This document shows positions 1-10,455 of a DNA stretch of 64,000 nt, in pieces (positions within the stretch are counted from its first letter, which is position 1; each line of letters begins with the position of its first letter). Origin of the DNA: Ganoderma boninense (Eukaryota > Basidiomycota > Agaricomycetes > Polyporales > Polyporaceae); the NCBI GenBank assembly GCA_002900995.3, contig CM035305.1:124001-188000 (forward strand), written 5' to 3'. The notes under the pieces are model-generated. The model made no database searches. It saw only the letters and a program-made list of their open reading frames with translations, and had not been told where the DNA came from. Made by a program: the position numbers and the translations under genes.

Positions 1-90
1 CGGCCAGCCAGCGAGTCCTCGGGCGGTGCTGGAGTCGGTGCTGGCAGCGCTGTCGTGTGCTGTGGTGCGCTCTCTCCCCCGCCCCTCCCG
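1..90 (+). repeat. Direct repeat, copy 1 (partner near 2717-2806)
   Basis: The segment starting CGGCCAGCCAGCG and running through GGCGGTGCTGGAGTCGGTGCT recurs at about 2717 with a few substitutions. Similarity fades after ~90 bp into C-rich sequence. The two copies flank the WD40 gene in the same orientation, 2.7 kb apart. It could be a terminal repeat or a local duplication; no target-site duplication is visible because copy 1 is at the window edge. Confidence 0.5.
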
Positions 91-1088
91 TCGCGTCGTC
101 GCCCCCTCAACCCAGCACCCCCGCCTCCTCTCCTCCCCGCTCCCTCTCCCGCTCGCGACGTCGTCCGCGCAGCCAGTCCTGGCCTCTGATTTCTCGCCGT
201 CCGATCGCCGTCCGACCCTCCTGGGCCCGCCTTCTCGCCTGGGATCCCCGGTATGTTCCCGTCCCACCCTTCTCAGGGCAGCTGCTCATTTCGTTGTGTA
301 CCAGGTATCGCCGTCGTCTCCGTCGTTCATGCGGACATGGTTTCCACCCATCGTTCGAGGAGACGACATCCCTCGGTCGCGCCCGTATAACCGTGTACTC
401 CTCTGGGTGGAGGCCTTTCGTGAGTGCCCTGTTCTTCAGTCGCATCTACTCCTCTCACCCTTCCCCCTGTCATTGTTACTGCCAACCTGCCATATTTCCC
501 GTCGTCTCGCTGTCGTCACAGCTTCCAGCTTTGCAGCGTCCATGCCACCCCGCGTATCCTTTCACTTTCATTTCTGTCGCAAACGTCTGAGGAGGCCAGA
601 TTACTGTTCTTGTCCGACCCATGGGTGGCATGTAAGTTCCTGTCTGAATTCCGTTCCGCTTCCATTAGGTGTTGATACCACTGGCATGTAATTGTTACAG
701 GTGCTATAGCCTGCGTGAGTGACGAGTCGCTGCATCGTTTTCAATGCTATAATAGATTATCTACGTCGTGTATTGTGAAATCTTCTCTATCACCCGCCCA
801 GCGTACCTCAGCAGGAGAGACTGCGACCACTCCAAGCACAGTGCGGCAATTAAGACACCGGCAACAGTCACGCGGAACATGGTTGTCCTGTATTCCTGTT
901 GATCTTGTGCGATCCCTTGTGCGACCTGTGCGGTCTTCCAGACCTGTACACAGTTCCTGCCTCCCACGCCAATATAGAATCCCTGTGGATCGTTGGTCTT
1001 GTCGTATGCCTAGATGCATGTCAGTATGGTCCTTTGGTATTCATGGAATGCATGGGTCATACAGAGATGTCGCAAATCTGACCTCCAT
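1..1088. other. Non-coding or unrecognised stretch
   Basis: No frame here shows a recognisable domain or a consistent exon chain; the open frames are GC-rich and low in complexity (Pro, Ser, Arg). The first ~90 bases are closely repeated at about 2717-2806, on the other side of the WD40 gene. I see no gene I can support. Confidence 0.5.
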
Positions 1089-2216
1089 CTACTTAACATC
1101 GGGATGAGTACGAATTTGTCTTGTACAGGGCGGACACAGACCTAGCACCAATGTTTGCATCTTGACCTGGTTCGTAATGTCCCAAAGACGAATCGATCCA
1201 TGGTCGTAAATGCAGAGTAGGGCGAGATCTCCGTGAGCGAACTCTACAGGGAGCTTGCTCGTTGTCGTGCCTAATTTATGCTTGAAAGTGCGTATGATCA
1301 TGCCGGAGTCAAGGTCATAGACCTGAAAGACAAATCGTCTAGCGACAGCCAGATATTGACCGCTGCTCGATAGGGCTGATGAACCGCTAGTTGTGATAAC
1401 ACGTCAGTTCGTGCCGGACATGCAAAAATCGCAACGTACATATACTCAGATTGACATATAGTCCGAACCAGGTCTCCAGAACAAGTGTCCCATATACTAT
1501 TGGTAAAGTCAGTGACGCTCACATGTGGTCACACCGTGAACCGTTGTATTACCGTACGCCATGGTGTTTATAGGCGACAATGAGATCGTCGACGTTGCTC
1601 CCCCGATGGTACCAGTGAAAAGAACAAACTTCCGGGGCCAGGGGTCCGTCAACTGGCAGAATCAGTCTTTTTCCCTGTTCCCAGTGATCTACATATTATG
1701 ATGTAAGCTAGTCGCAAAAATACGACTGTTGACAGACCAACCTCGGCTATAAGGTGACTGAGACCAGACCCGTATATCATTCCCGGACCCGCTGGCTAGC
1801 ATGGACCCATGCCGGTTCACAGACACGGATTCAATCTCGTGACAGTCCACATGTTGGTAATGGGCAACAAGAGCGTCCTGAAATATGCTTGTCTGATCAT
1901 TTAGAAGAGACACATGTAGCAGAGTACTTACCGATGAAAGGACTATACTTCCCAATACCCCAGTGGAGCACCCGAAAACAAGTGAATCGGCCTTCGTCGA
2001 ATACCACGTGAGCGAAGTGACTGGAGCACGAGTTAACAAAATGACAAAGAGCGTGCCATCCTCCAGAGTAGACAAGAAGAGTCGACCATCTTTTGTACCA
2101 GTAGCAATAAACGCGCCAGAGGGACTAATGCTGACGCAGGAGACGGCGTAGGTATGAAGACGGAGGGACGAGTGAAGAACTTGGTAGCAGAGCGGAGAAG
2201 CCATAGCCTTGACCAA
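1089..2216 (-). CDS. WD40-repeat protein
   Basis: Beta-propeller scaffold protein of unknown partner. Four exons read in one chain on the minus strand: 2216-1742, 1688-1553, 1496-1440 and 1386-1089, giving about 321 residues. The introns are 53-56 bp; the third has a CTGAC branch-like motif. WD-type blades are seen in order: GAFIATGTKDGRLF, GSMLASGSGNDIRVW, HHGVRIWDTCSGDLV, SSSGQYLAVARRFVFQVYD and DHGSIRLWD. The last blade is followed by a short tail. No F-box, kinase or other fused domain is seen. The start at 2216 is the first Met of the first exon; an upstream exon cannot be excluded. The gene lies between two copies of a ~90 bp direct repeat. Small WD40-only proteins are common in mushroom genomes and their function cannot be read from sequence. 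Confidence 0.72.
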
Positions 2217-2716
2217 ACTGACTGCACCGCGGATGTTCTTGTACCGTTGCTGGAATCAACACAACGATCAGGTCGAAACGAATGGAGGAACAGTATGGAC
2301 AATGCCGTTTCACATTCACCGCTGGATAAGCGTTATTGTCCGCTCTGTGGATTCCCATGCTACTGCCCGAGGTAACAACAAGGACTTTGGAGGAAGCGAC
2401 ATGACTCCGTTGTAGAATTGTCTCTAGGGAGGCGTGCGAGCGACGTCAGGCTGGACAAAAGGAATTACAGGTAGATACCGTGAGGCGGATTCGCGGAGGT
2501 GGGCGCTTGAGATGCCATAACTGGAATGCGGAAGAACACGGGAGTTGGCGGGAGATCGCGGAAGATCGCGGGAGATTGGCAACGTGCGGTCCAAGCTCGA
2601 TCTCCCTGAGTCCCTCCCACCACCATGTGGCTCACTTTTGCTGCGCTATGCCCGGCGACGATGGCTAGCCCAGGGCGACTCCGTCTGGCTTGGTCCTGCG
2701 CAAATACCCTGCGTGC

Positions 2717-2806
2717 GGCCAGCCAGCGGGTCGTCGGGCGGTGCTGGAGTCGGTGCTAGCCGCGCTGGGGTGCTCTGTCCCGACCCCGCCCTCGCCCATC
2801 ACGCCT
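2717..2806 (+). repeat. Direct repeat, copy 2
   Basis: Same orientation and closely similar to positions 1-90; it begins CGGCCAGCCAGCGGGTCGTC. It ends in divergent C-rich sequence. Confidence 0.5.
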
Positions 2807-4558
2807 CTAGCGTCGATCGCCAACTCTCCGCCTGTTGGAAGCCTCCTCTTTGCCACTCGTTTTCCCCCACCCTGCCGCTCGCGACCTCTCTCGCGCCACC
2901 AGCCTCCACGTCTGTGGCCAAGATTTCAGTTTCAGGAGCTGCGTACGTCGCTTCATACCTCCTGGATGGGTAATCGTAACACGGGCTTACAGGATACTCT
3001 GCGTGGTCCTTGGCGGCCATGATCCACGACCTTCATCCTTACGCCGAGGTTCGTTTGTTCTGTCGTCGCCTTTGTTTCGACTGAGGAGGGTGGGCAGAGT
3101 GGGCTAAGTTCCCCTCCGTTCTTGTCAAATGTTCTGTTGTGTCGTTCCATTGTGTAAATCAGGCGCAGACTGCGTGCGACACTGCAGCTGAGGAGAATTT
3201 CCATCTGCAGGAGTGATTCTTCTTGCCAAGGGCCAGGTCGATATTCTTGCCCAGGACGTCAGGAGGGACATGTCGGAGGCGATCAATTCGGGTTGACGAG
3301 GAAATATCAGACGGAGTAAAACAAATTAAAAGTCAATATTAATTAATCTGGGCGCTCCGGCAGTCGTCGGAGTTCTCCTTTGTCCTCGAGACAAAGGCGG
3401 GACGGAGTTTAAATCGGGCTAGAAAGTGGAGCTCGGTTAAATTCGGGTTGAAGTGGAACACATCCTGGATTCCAGATCCGGTCAAAAGGAGGGGTCTGGC
3501 CCCCCTTCGTCCACGTGCGATGGATCACATAAGCACCCAAATTGGGTTGCTGTCCAAAGGCGGCCCAAAGGCGGGCGAAACGTTAACTTTGTACAAGACT
3601 GAAATCGGTGTCAAATTGGTGACAAAGGTGAGTGCTCGTCCCGACTTTGCCTCACATTTTACAGGATGTCAATTTCCCCAATGCCTGTCGTGACAGATGC
3701 TTCGGCGTGCAGGACGTAAGTATGGCGGCATAAAGAGCGCAGCGAGTGGTTGGTTGCCGGTGATCACAGCCTCTGCGCGCAGAGAGGCAGGCACCGAGCA
3801 CGTCTGGAGCACTCTTCGATAACCGCACTCCTTACGTACTTGCCCTTCCTACTGCGCAGAGGGGGTGAGACCGGCGATCGCCGGAGAAGGCCGCACTCTG
3901 CGACGACTTCTGTCAACAACCCCAGGCACGGCCATTGCAGCAGAGCCGGGCCGCCGCGTCTGAAGCCCACGGTCGAGGCAAGAAGAGAAGGCAGGTAAGT
4001 ACCGCAGCATCTGCTGCGAGCCCGCAAATTCCGCTCGTGGTTTACACAATTTTCTTTTTGCGGTCAAACTGCTCCTTGTTGCGCGCAGTTCCTTTGATGC
4101 GAATATCGGCCCGGGCCCATCCGAGATGATTCGAAATGTTTGCAAACTCGTCTTCATTGGGCATCGAATGTCGGCCATGATAGTTGTAAGTACAGTGCGG
4201 CGGGAGGCTTGCTGGTATGCGAAACCTGCTAACATGTCTGTCGCTAGTGGCTCCGTTATTCGGACAGACAGACAGGGCTCGTTGCTCTGGACGAAGCGGT
4301 CCCTTTTCCATTCCATTGCGCCAAGACGTACTCTGCTGGCTATGCTCACGCGTTCATCGCATCCTACCTAGTGAGCCTCGCTTCTCGGAACCGGTTGATG
4401 AAGGCAGAGAGGCAAAGCATCGACCGCAGTCAGGGCCGATGGAACGGACACCTCGTACGCGCGCGATTTTTGCAAGCGAAGCCGGGTTGGAGACATGGCA
4501 TCCAACGATACAGGCGAGGCAGCACTTACGCGTCGACGCGCCGCTTCTATCAGGAGGG

Positions 4559-4565
4559 ATATAAG
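4559..4565 (+). promoter_or_regulatory. TATA-like element of the laccase
   Basis: ATATAAG lies about 135 bp before the laccase start codon and is followed by a pyrimidine-rich leader. Position and sequence fit a fungal core promoter; there is no transcript evidence. Confidence 0.4.
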
Positions 4566-4697
4566 CACCCAGCTTGCCGTCCTCCAAATTCACCAACAAC
4601 CCGCCGTCTTTTCTTCGTTTTCCTCTCAGCGACCCTACAACAGCAGCGTGTTATTGTCCTCCAGCCTCTGTCCTCTTTCGTTCTTTCGTCCAACGTT

Positions 4698-6691
4698 ATG
4701 GCCAAGGCTCGAAGCTTCGCGGTGCTGGCCGCCCTCGTCCGGCTTGCCACTGCTTCCATCGGCCCCGTCGCGGACCTGACGATCTCGGACGCGGACATCA
4801 CGCCCGACGGCTTCACTCGTGCGGCCGTTGTGATGAACGGGCAGTTCCCTGGCCCGCTCATCGTCGGGAACAAGGTATGCTCATGCAAGGTTTTACCAAA
4901 TGCAACAGCTAATCTGGTCACAGGGCGACAACTTCCAGCTCAATGTGATCAATAACCTCGACAACACCACGATGCTCACCGCCACGACGGTCGTACGTCT
5001 GCCACCCTTTTCCTCCAACAATTCCCGACTTGACTGACCGCGTCCGCGATACGACAGCACTGGCACGGGCTGTTCCAGCAGGGCACGAACTACGCGGACG
5101 GGGTGGCGATGATCACGCAGTGCCCGATCTCAGCGGCGAACTCGTTCCTGTACGACTTCACGGCGACGGGCCAGGCGGGGACGTTCTCTGGTACCACAGC
5201 CACCTGTCGACGCAGTACTGCGACGGGCTGCGGGGCCCGATGGTGGTGTACGACCCGGAGGACCCGCACGCGAGCCTGTACGACGTGGACGACGAGACGA
5301 CGGTGATCACGCTTGCGGACTGGACGCACACCGCGGCGCGGCTGGGCAACCGCTTCCCGTGAGTTTCTCTAGTGTGCATGCTCAGCTACGGTGCTCACGA
5401 CATGGTTGGGGAACAGGGGTGGGGCGGACTCGACGCTGATCAACGGGCTGGGGCGGTTCGCGGGGGGCGCGTCGAGCGATCTTGCGGTGTTCAACGTGAC
5501 GCAGGGCCAGCGGTACCGGTTCCGGCTGGTGTCGATGGCGTGCGACCCGAACTTCACGTTCTCGATCGACGGGCACAACATGACGGTGATCGAGGCGGAC
5601 GCGGTCAACCACGAGCCAGTCGTGGTGGACTCGATCCAGATATACGCCGGGCAGCGGTACTCGTTCGTCGTAAGTCTATGTGGAGAATATGAAGATATGA
5701 TGCTCATTTTTACCTAGCTCACGGCGGACCAAGACGTGGACAACTACTGGATCCGCGCGCTCCCCAACGTCGGGACGACCACCTTCGACGGTGGCGTCAA
5801 CTCGGCCATCCTGCGCTACTCGGGCGCCGACGCCATCGAGCCCACGACCACCCAGACGACGTCCGTCCTCGCGCTCAACGAGACGGACCTCGTCCCGCTG
5901 GAGAACCTGGCGGCGCCGGGCACGGCTGAGGTCGGCAGTGTCGACTACGCGCTCAATCTCGATTTCAACTTCGTGCGTATTTCTTCTGTGCCCTGTCAGG
6001 AGGCTCGAGCTGACAGGCTGACTTCACAGAACGGTACCGAGTTCTTCATCAACGACGTCGCATTCGTGCCCCCCTCCGTCCCCGCCCTCCTCCAGATCCT
6101 CTCCGGCAGCGTCGCGGCCGCCGACCTCCTCCCATCGGGCAGCTACTATTCGCTGCCCTCGAACGCGTCCATCGAAATCTCGTTCTCCATGGGCTCAGGC
6201 GGCGCCGCCGGCGCGCCGCACCCCTTCCACCTGCACGGCGTAAGTGTCTTGTGCCTCCCCTCGCTGCTGTGACCCCCGCTGACCACACTGCGCACTGGAC
6301 AGCACACGTTCTACGTGGTGCGCTCCGCGGGGCAGACGGACTACAACTTCGTGAACCCGCCCCAGCGCGACGTCGTCAACGTCGGCGAGGTCGGCGACAA
6401 CGTCACCATCCGCTTCACCACAAACAACCCGGGCCCCTGGTTCCTCCACTGCCACATCGACTACCACCTCGAGGCCGGCTTCGCGATCGTGCTTGCCGAG
6501 GAGGACGACGAGGTCTCGAGCTCGGTCACCCCGACGAGTAAGTGCTGTCCGCTTCTGGTGTTACGAAGACCGAGACTGACTGGCTTGGGGCTTCACCAGC
6601 GGCGTGGGAGGAGCTCTGCCCGATATATGCGTCTGCGTACCCGAGTGGGCTGACCAAGAAGAGGCGCCGCAGCGTGGATGAGATCTTCTGA
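4698..6691 (+). CDS. lcc: Laccase (multicopper oxidase), with a frameshift in exon 3
   Basis: Secreted benzenediol:oxygen oxidoreductase that oxidises phenols and reduces O2 to water; in wood-decay fungi it acts on lignin and phenolics outside the cell. Exons: 4698-4874, 4924-4992, 5058-5358, 5417-5669, 5718-5972, 6030-6239, 6303-6537, 6600-6691; about 529 residues if the shift is ignored, the usual size. A signal peptide occupies the first ~20 residues, then IGPVADLTI as in polypore laccases. Copper motifs: HWHG (exon 3), [13 protein letters not shown] (exon 3), HPFHLHGH (exons 6-7) and [12 protein letters not shown] (exon 7). Phe ten residues after the type-1 Cys is typical of high-redox-potential laccases. 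Oddity: between GTF and WYHSH at 5184-5191 the DNA reads TTCTCTGG, two bases too many, so the frame is lost inside the second copper motif and stops at about 5304. No intron can absorb this. It is either a null allele or a sequence error. Confidence 0.93.
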
Positions 6692-7732
6692 GTTCTACTC
6701 GGGCGATCGGATAACTTAATGGGTTAACACACGAACTGGCAGGGAACGAGCAGAGGTAAAATGATGCTGCGGACATTTCCCTCTCTTTCGGGCATTAGAG
6801 TTCTTCCTGTTTCTCATAGTATATACCATCTTCAAGTTCGTAGTTGCGGCTGCAGTATCGCGCGCACTTGGTGGCTTTCGTTTCACTTGGGCAGCATACG
6901 TGCAGTCGAGTACTTAATACGAATACATAGCCATCAATGGGACAATGTCGTCGAGGGACAGTCATTTGGACTCGAGTCTAAAACTTGAATATGTTTGCCA
7001 GGGGGACTACATACTAGGAGCGCATACACTGGGGGGCTGGTCTGGTCCACCATGCTGGCCCGAGGGTTTGGAAGAGCGAGCGTCGAGTTGGTAACTTCCC
7101 CGCGGGCATCGCGGCCGCGCAGTGCGTGCTCTCGCTCGTCACGCGTCACGAATGGCGCGGCGTGGTGTGCGCCCCCTACCTCCGGACGGCCGCGGCCGAT
7201 GTCTTTATATTCAAGTCCGCCGCTCGTTACACGCCTCGCGGTCCGTGACAGGGCCCTGGTTCAAGACGCGCCTGAAGAGACACCTCGTCGCGGGCCCGCC
7301 GCGCGCGGCGCAGGTGGAGAATCTGCTCGCGCTCCTCGCGGACTCCCGGGACGAGTCCCGGGTAAGTGTTCCGCGCTCTGGATGATACGCCTCGCCTGCG
7401 GTTGTGCGATCTCGAGGATCTGCGGAGGATGACGCTGGACGACTGGGGGGTGGAGATGGAAGGCCGGCACTCAGCCCGGTGGACGTAGAGGAGTAAGTAT
7501 CTAACTCGCAAGTCCACGATCTGAGTCCTCGCGCGACCGAGTTGCCCCGCGAAGGCTACCTTCCGCTCGTCCACTAGTCACCATCCAAGGCGTCTTCGAC
7601 TTCGTCTGCAGCTGCATCATCGATCACACTCGAATGCGTGTAGAAGTCAGGATATGGGATCATCACATGAGTGCTGTCACTGGAGTAGGATTCAAGTAGC
7701 AAGCGCAGAGTTGGGACGATGCACGAGTACTA
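6692..7732. other. Intergenic region downstream of the laccase
   Basis: Open frames near 7000-7430 are GC-rich and show no known domain or matching splice sites. I see no supportable gene. Confidence 0.5.
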
Positions 7733-8468
7733 CTACAGCTGATAAGCCTCCTCCGCTCTCCCGATCGCAAGCAGAGTCTTCTCCCGGCAGCGAGCAGCGG
7801 GGGGCAGCGGCTCCCCGGGGTAATACCCCCGGAAGAACCCATACAGCTGGGGCGCGGTGAGGTTCCTGACGGCGTCGACGCCCCTGAGCTCCGGAAGCAC
7901 GACCCTCTGCAGCATGGCATATACAAACACAAACATAAACATAAACGCGTTGTCACATTCCCGCCGCCATAAAGGCTCGGAGGAAGCGGTTGAAATAAGT
8001 GTGTACGCACGGTGTTGCTCGGTCCGTCGACCTCCTTCCCCCACGGGAACAGGCCATTTGGGAACGGCACTTCCGCGAGATTGTGGGACTCGTGATACAG
8101 CATGTTCTCGCGCTGCGAGTTAGTACCGTGAGGATCGCGTGAATCAGTGCGTGTGTGAACGAGAACGAGAACGAGCGAGCCGTCCGCCGGGAAAGCGAAA
8201 CCACAAATTACAAGCCCTACCTTACCTTGATCATCGTGATATAACCACGGATCGCGACCGCCTGCAGCTCGTCGATGCGCTCGTTGATGTCCAGCCCCGA
8301 GTCGTCCACGCCTTCGGTGCGCCGCCGCTTGCTGAGGCGCGCGTCCACCTCGTCGATCCGCGCGTTCATCTCGTCGATCCGCGCGTTCACCTCGTCGAAG
8401 CGTCGGTCCATGCGCTCCTGCATGCGCTCTATCCTCGCCGCGAGCTGCTGCACGTCAACGCCGTCCAT
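7733..8468 (-). CDS. Mug135-like C-terminal domain protein
   Basis: Small protein of unknown role. Three exons: 8468-8226, 8112-8011 and 7906-7733, all in frame, about 172 residues. Exon 1 is a coiled coil with heptad-like repeats (RFDEVNARIDEMNARIDEVD), then a basic KRRR patch. Exons 2-3 carry the block I associate with the Mug135-like C-terminal family found widely in Agaricomycetes: FPNGLFPWGKEVDGPSN, then GVDAVRNLTAPQLYGFFRGY, ending in a basic helix. The family name comes from a fission-yeast meiotically upregulated gene; mushroom genomes often carry many copies. Donors and acceptors are canonical. Family assignment is from memory of the motif and should be confirmed by profile search. 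Confidence 0.72.
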
Positions 8469-8785
8469 GATCCTCTAGCTTTAGTAGGCGGGCCCCTTGA
8501 ACAGCGAACTTGAACACGAGGCTGGCGGAGTCAGACTCTTCCAGTGACCGACAACGTGCGTTGAAGGCAGCTGAGTGAGCCTGGGACTCAGAAGTAGGAG
8601 AGAGAGGGCAAGTACTTACTTACGGCAGTCCTTCAAGTGCCCAGGAGTTTCCGACAAGATGAGAGTCGTAAGTGCAGCGCCGGCCGGCCTCACAGCACAG
8701 TAGTACCTTCTCATTCTTAGCGGCTAACAGCAACCATCTCCGCGGCGTATCCCGAATGGACATAACGTAATCGTCTTCATAGTAT

Positions 8786-8827
8786 ACCACCACCACAACC
8801 ACCACCACCACCACCACCACCACCACC
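8786..8827 (+). repeat. CAC trinucleotide microsatellite
   Basis: About 14 near-perfect CAC (GTG) units with one interruption. Not inside a recognised coding exon. Confidence 0.85.
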
Positions 8828-9098
8828 TCCTCCTCCTCACGCTCGCACGGAGTCTGTATATGCACATGCCGTCTCGGACGTCCCTCCCAGCGTCCACCTT
8901 GGATCAAGGTTCGTGGTCAAGGAAGCCCGGCCTTGCATGCGGCTTGCGCTTCAAGAGAAGTTGGGCCTTGCCAATGCGGGCTGCGGTAATAGACAGACGA
9001 CGAGCCGCGCCGGTACAGAGTCAGACCTCGTGTATGGTGTAAGGGTGTCTTTCCGAGTCGAAGGTGTTGGAATAGAATCCACATTCAGACGCTACACC

Positions 9099-9169
9099 GG
9101 TGAGATGGTGTAGTGGTTACACATCCCAACGTATATGGGAAGACCCGGGTTCGATCCCCGGTCTGGCCA
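9099..9169 (+). tRNA. tRNA-like element (nominal anticodon GTA), probably degenerate
   Basis: Folds as a cloverleaf by eye. Acceptor GGTGAGA with TCTGGCC (six of seven pairs, one G-G mismatch); D-arm GTGT/ACAC; anticodon stem TCCCA/TGGGA; T-arm CCGGG-TTCGATC-CCCGG; discriminator A. Box A (TGGTGTAGTGG) and box B (GGTTCGATCCC) are intact. Oddities: the base before the anticodon is C instead of the near-universal U33, and there is no intron, although fungal tRNA-Tyr(GTA) genes normally have one. It may be a decayed tRNA or the head of a SINE rather than a working tRNA. Confidence 0.55.
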
Positions 9170-9343
9170 GTATTTTCCACGTTCAATAGAAGGGTTGCCA
9201 GCCTGAGTGGGGGAATATATACTCGCAGGTGGCTGCCAAGACGTCCCCAGCTCTCAGCCTTCTGGCAATCCTCAGTCCTCCGTCCTCCGTCTCCGTACTT
9301 CACCCCTCCCCTCGCCCCGTCCTACTCGCGCCACATCTACATC

Positions 9344-9712
9344 ATGTTCGGACTCCTCCTGGGCCTCTTGGGCTTCACGAAGGCCAGCGTCGCCGCCGGT
9401 ACGTCCCCTTCTATGCCAAATGGCTTCTCCGCGCTCTCCATTGTGCAATCATGATGTGCACGTTCTGACCGCCTCCCACCTCCCCTCCCCCTCGCGATCG
9501 CGATCGCGACCACAGGGTCGATCGCAGCGTGGGTGCAGAGCACCTTCTACGGGGCCTTCACGTGCGGGCTCTTCTCCTTGTTGCAGTCGGCGGGCGCGAC
9601 AGCCGCCGTTGCCAGCTTTTGCGTCCCGCTCGTCGCTGTCCTCGGTCTGCTACTAGTAGGGTGCGTTCGGCGTCCGTACTCTCCGCCGCGCCGTGGCACC
9701 GATGGGGGCTGA
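9344..9712 (+). CDS. Small IFI6/IFI27-like (ISG12) membrane protein
   Basis: Very hydrophobic 83-residue protein in two exons, 9344-9398 and 9516-9712 (phase-1 intron of 117 bp). It carries the glycine- and alanine-rich membrane signature of the interferon-induced 6-16 family (IFI6/IFI27): GFTKASVAAGSIAAWVQS, then a Gly-Leu-Phe-Ser block ending QSAGAT, then a long hydrophobic segment and a short basic tail. In animals these proteins sit in mitochondrial or ER membranes and affect apoptosis; fungal members are known as sequences but not understood. A second member lies at 37909-39170 with the same core and the same phase-1 intron position after the GVxxG block. The short length fits a minimal family member rather than a fragment. 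Confidence 0.72.
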
Positions 9713-10455
9713 TCGATGATCCATGGGCTACGACCAACTGTAGGGGTGTCGCTCTCTGGTTCATGACGGCGTGATTGAGTGATTGAGAGGATTCCGTTGC
9801 GAATGCGAAGTGTGTTTGTGTTTCTGTACGCATATGTAGTCGACTCCGTACTGTACAACAACAACGCGGTCTGCGCTGTGGCAGAGAATCAGCATGTTCG
9901 CGTGTACTCGTGGATGGAGGGCCTACCACCGAGCAGGCATGAATTTCCGATGACAAATCCGTCGCTGGGTCCTCGCCGCCAAGGGTGCTCTGGGTACGTA
10001 TATGCGCACTCTCGCGGCCGCTCCGAGCTGGGCGTGTCTGAGGAAGAACGTGCTGGCCATTGAGCCTACCAGGAGGGTGAACAGACTTGCCAGTGAGGGA
10101 CAGATATTAGGACATGGCTCACACTGCGTGTCGTAACGGTTGAATCTGGATCGCACTGAGGAATGAGCTGTATGCGCTAGGTTAGGACATATAAACCGCT
10201 AGCCATGACCTACTCAAGTCGTCCGTGGCATCCCCGTAAGCTAGAAGTCTGCCTCTCCTCTCCTCGTAGACGGCACGCGGCCTACCGTCGAGACATCAAC
10301 ACACCAGACTCGCAGACGACGAGGCCCACGCGGCACACGCGATCCAAGGACGGTCTCCAAGTCCGGGAAACGTTTATGAATACAACATGCCGTCGAGAAA
10401 CCGAGATACAAATACACCGTGTACATCCGATCCGCGAGACCGTTTCCGAAGGCGT
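9713..10455. other. Intergenic region
   Basis: Between the small IFI6-like gene (+) and the 3' end of the next minus-strand gene. No frame shows a known domain. Confidence 0.5.

Larger units (their letters stand above)
2217..4697. other. Intergenic region between the WD40 gene and the laccase
   Basis: No exon chain with a recognisable product. It contains the second copy of the ~90 bp direct repeat (2717-2806) and C-rich, low-complexity frames to about 3100. The longest frame near the laccase, 3849-4349 minus, encodes 166 residues with no motif I know. The last ~150 bp are the laccase promoter and leader. Confidence 0.5.
8469..9343. other. Intergenic region with a CAC microsatellite and a tRNA-like element
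   Basis: No protein gene seen. Listed separately: the CAC repeat at 8786-8827 and the tRNA-like structure at 9099-9169. The last part is the leader of the small IFI6-like gene. Confidence 0.5.

Noticed and set aside
26..691. Long open frames at the left edge as protein genes
   Set aside because: Low-complexity Pro/Ser/Arg sequence, overlapping frames on both strands, no domain and no splice pattern.
4875..5057. An intron that could rescue the laccase frameshift
   Set aside because: Introns 1 and 2 are needed as drawn; no GT...AG pair of plausible length around 5187 restores the WYHSH frame.
8786..8827. CAC run as a poly-Val or poly-His/Pro coding region
   Set aside because: Simple trinucleotide repeat outside any exon chain.
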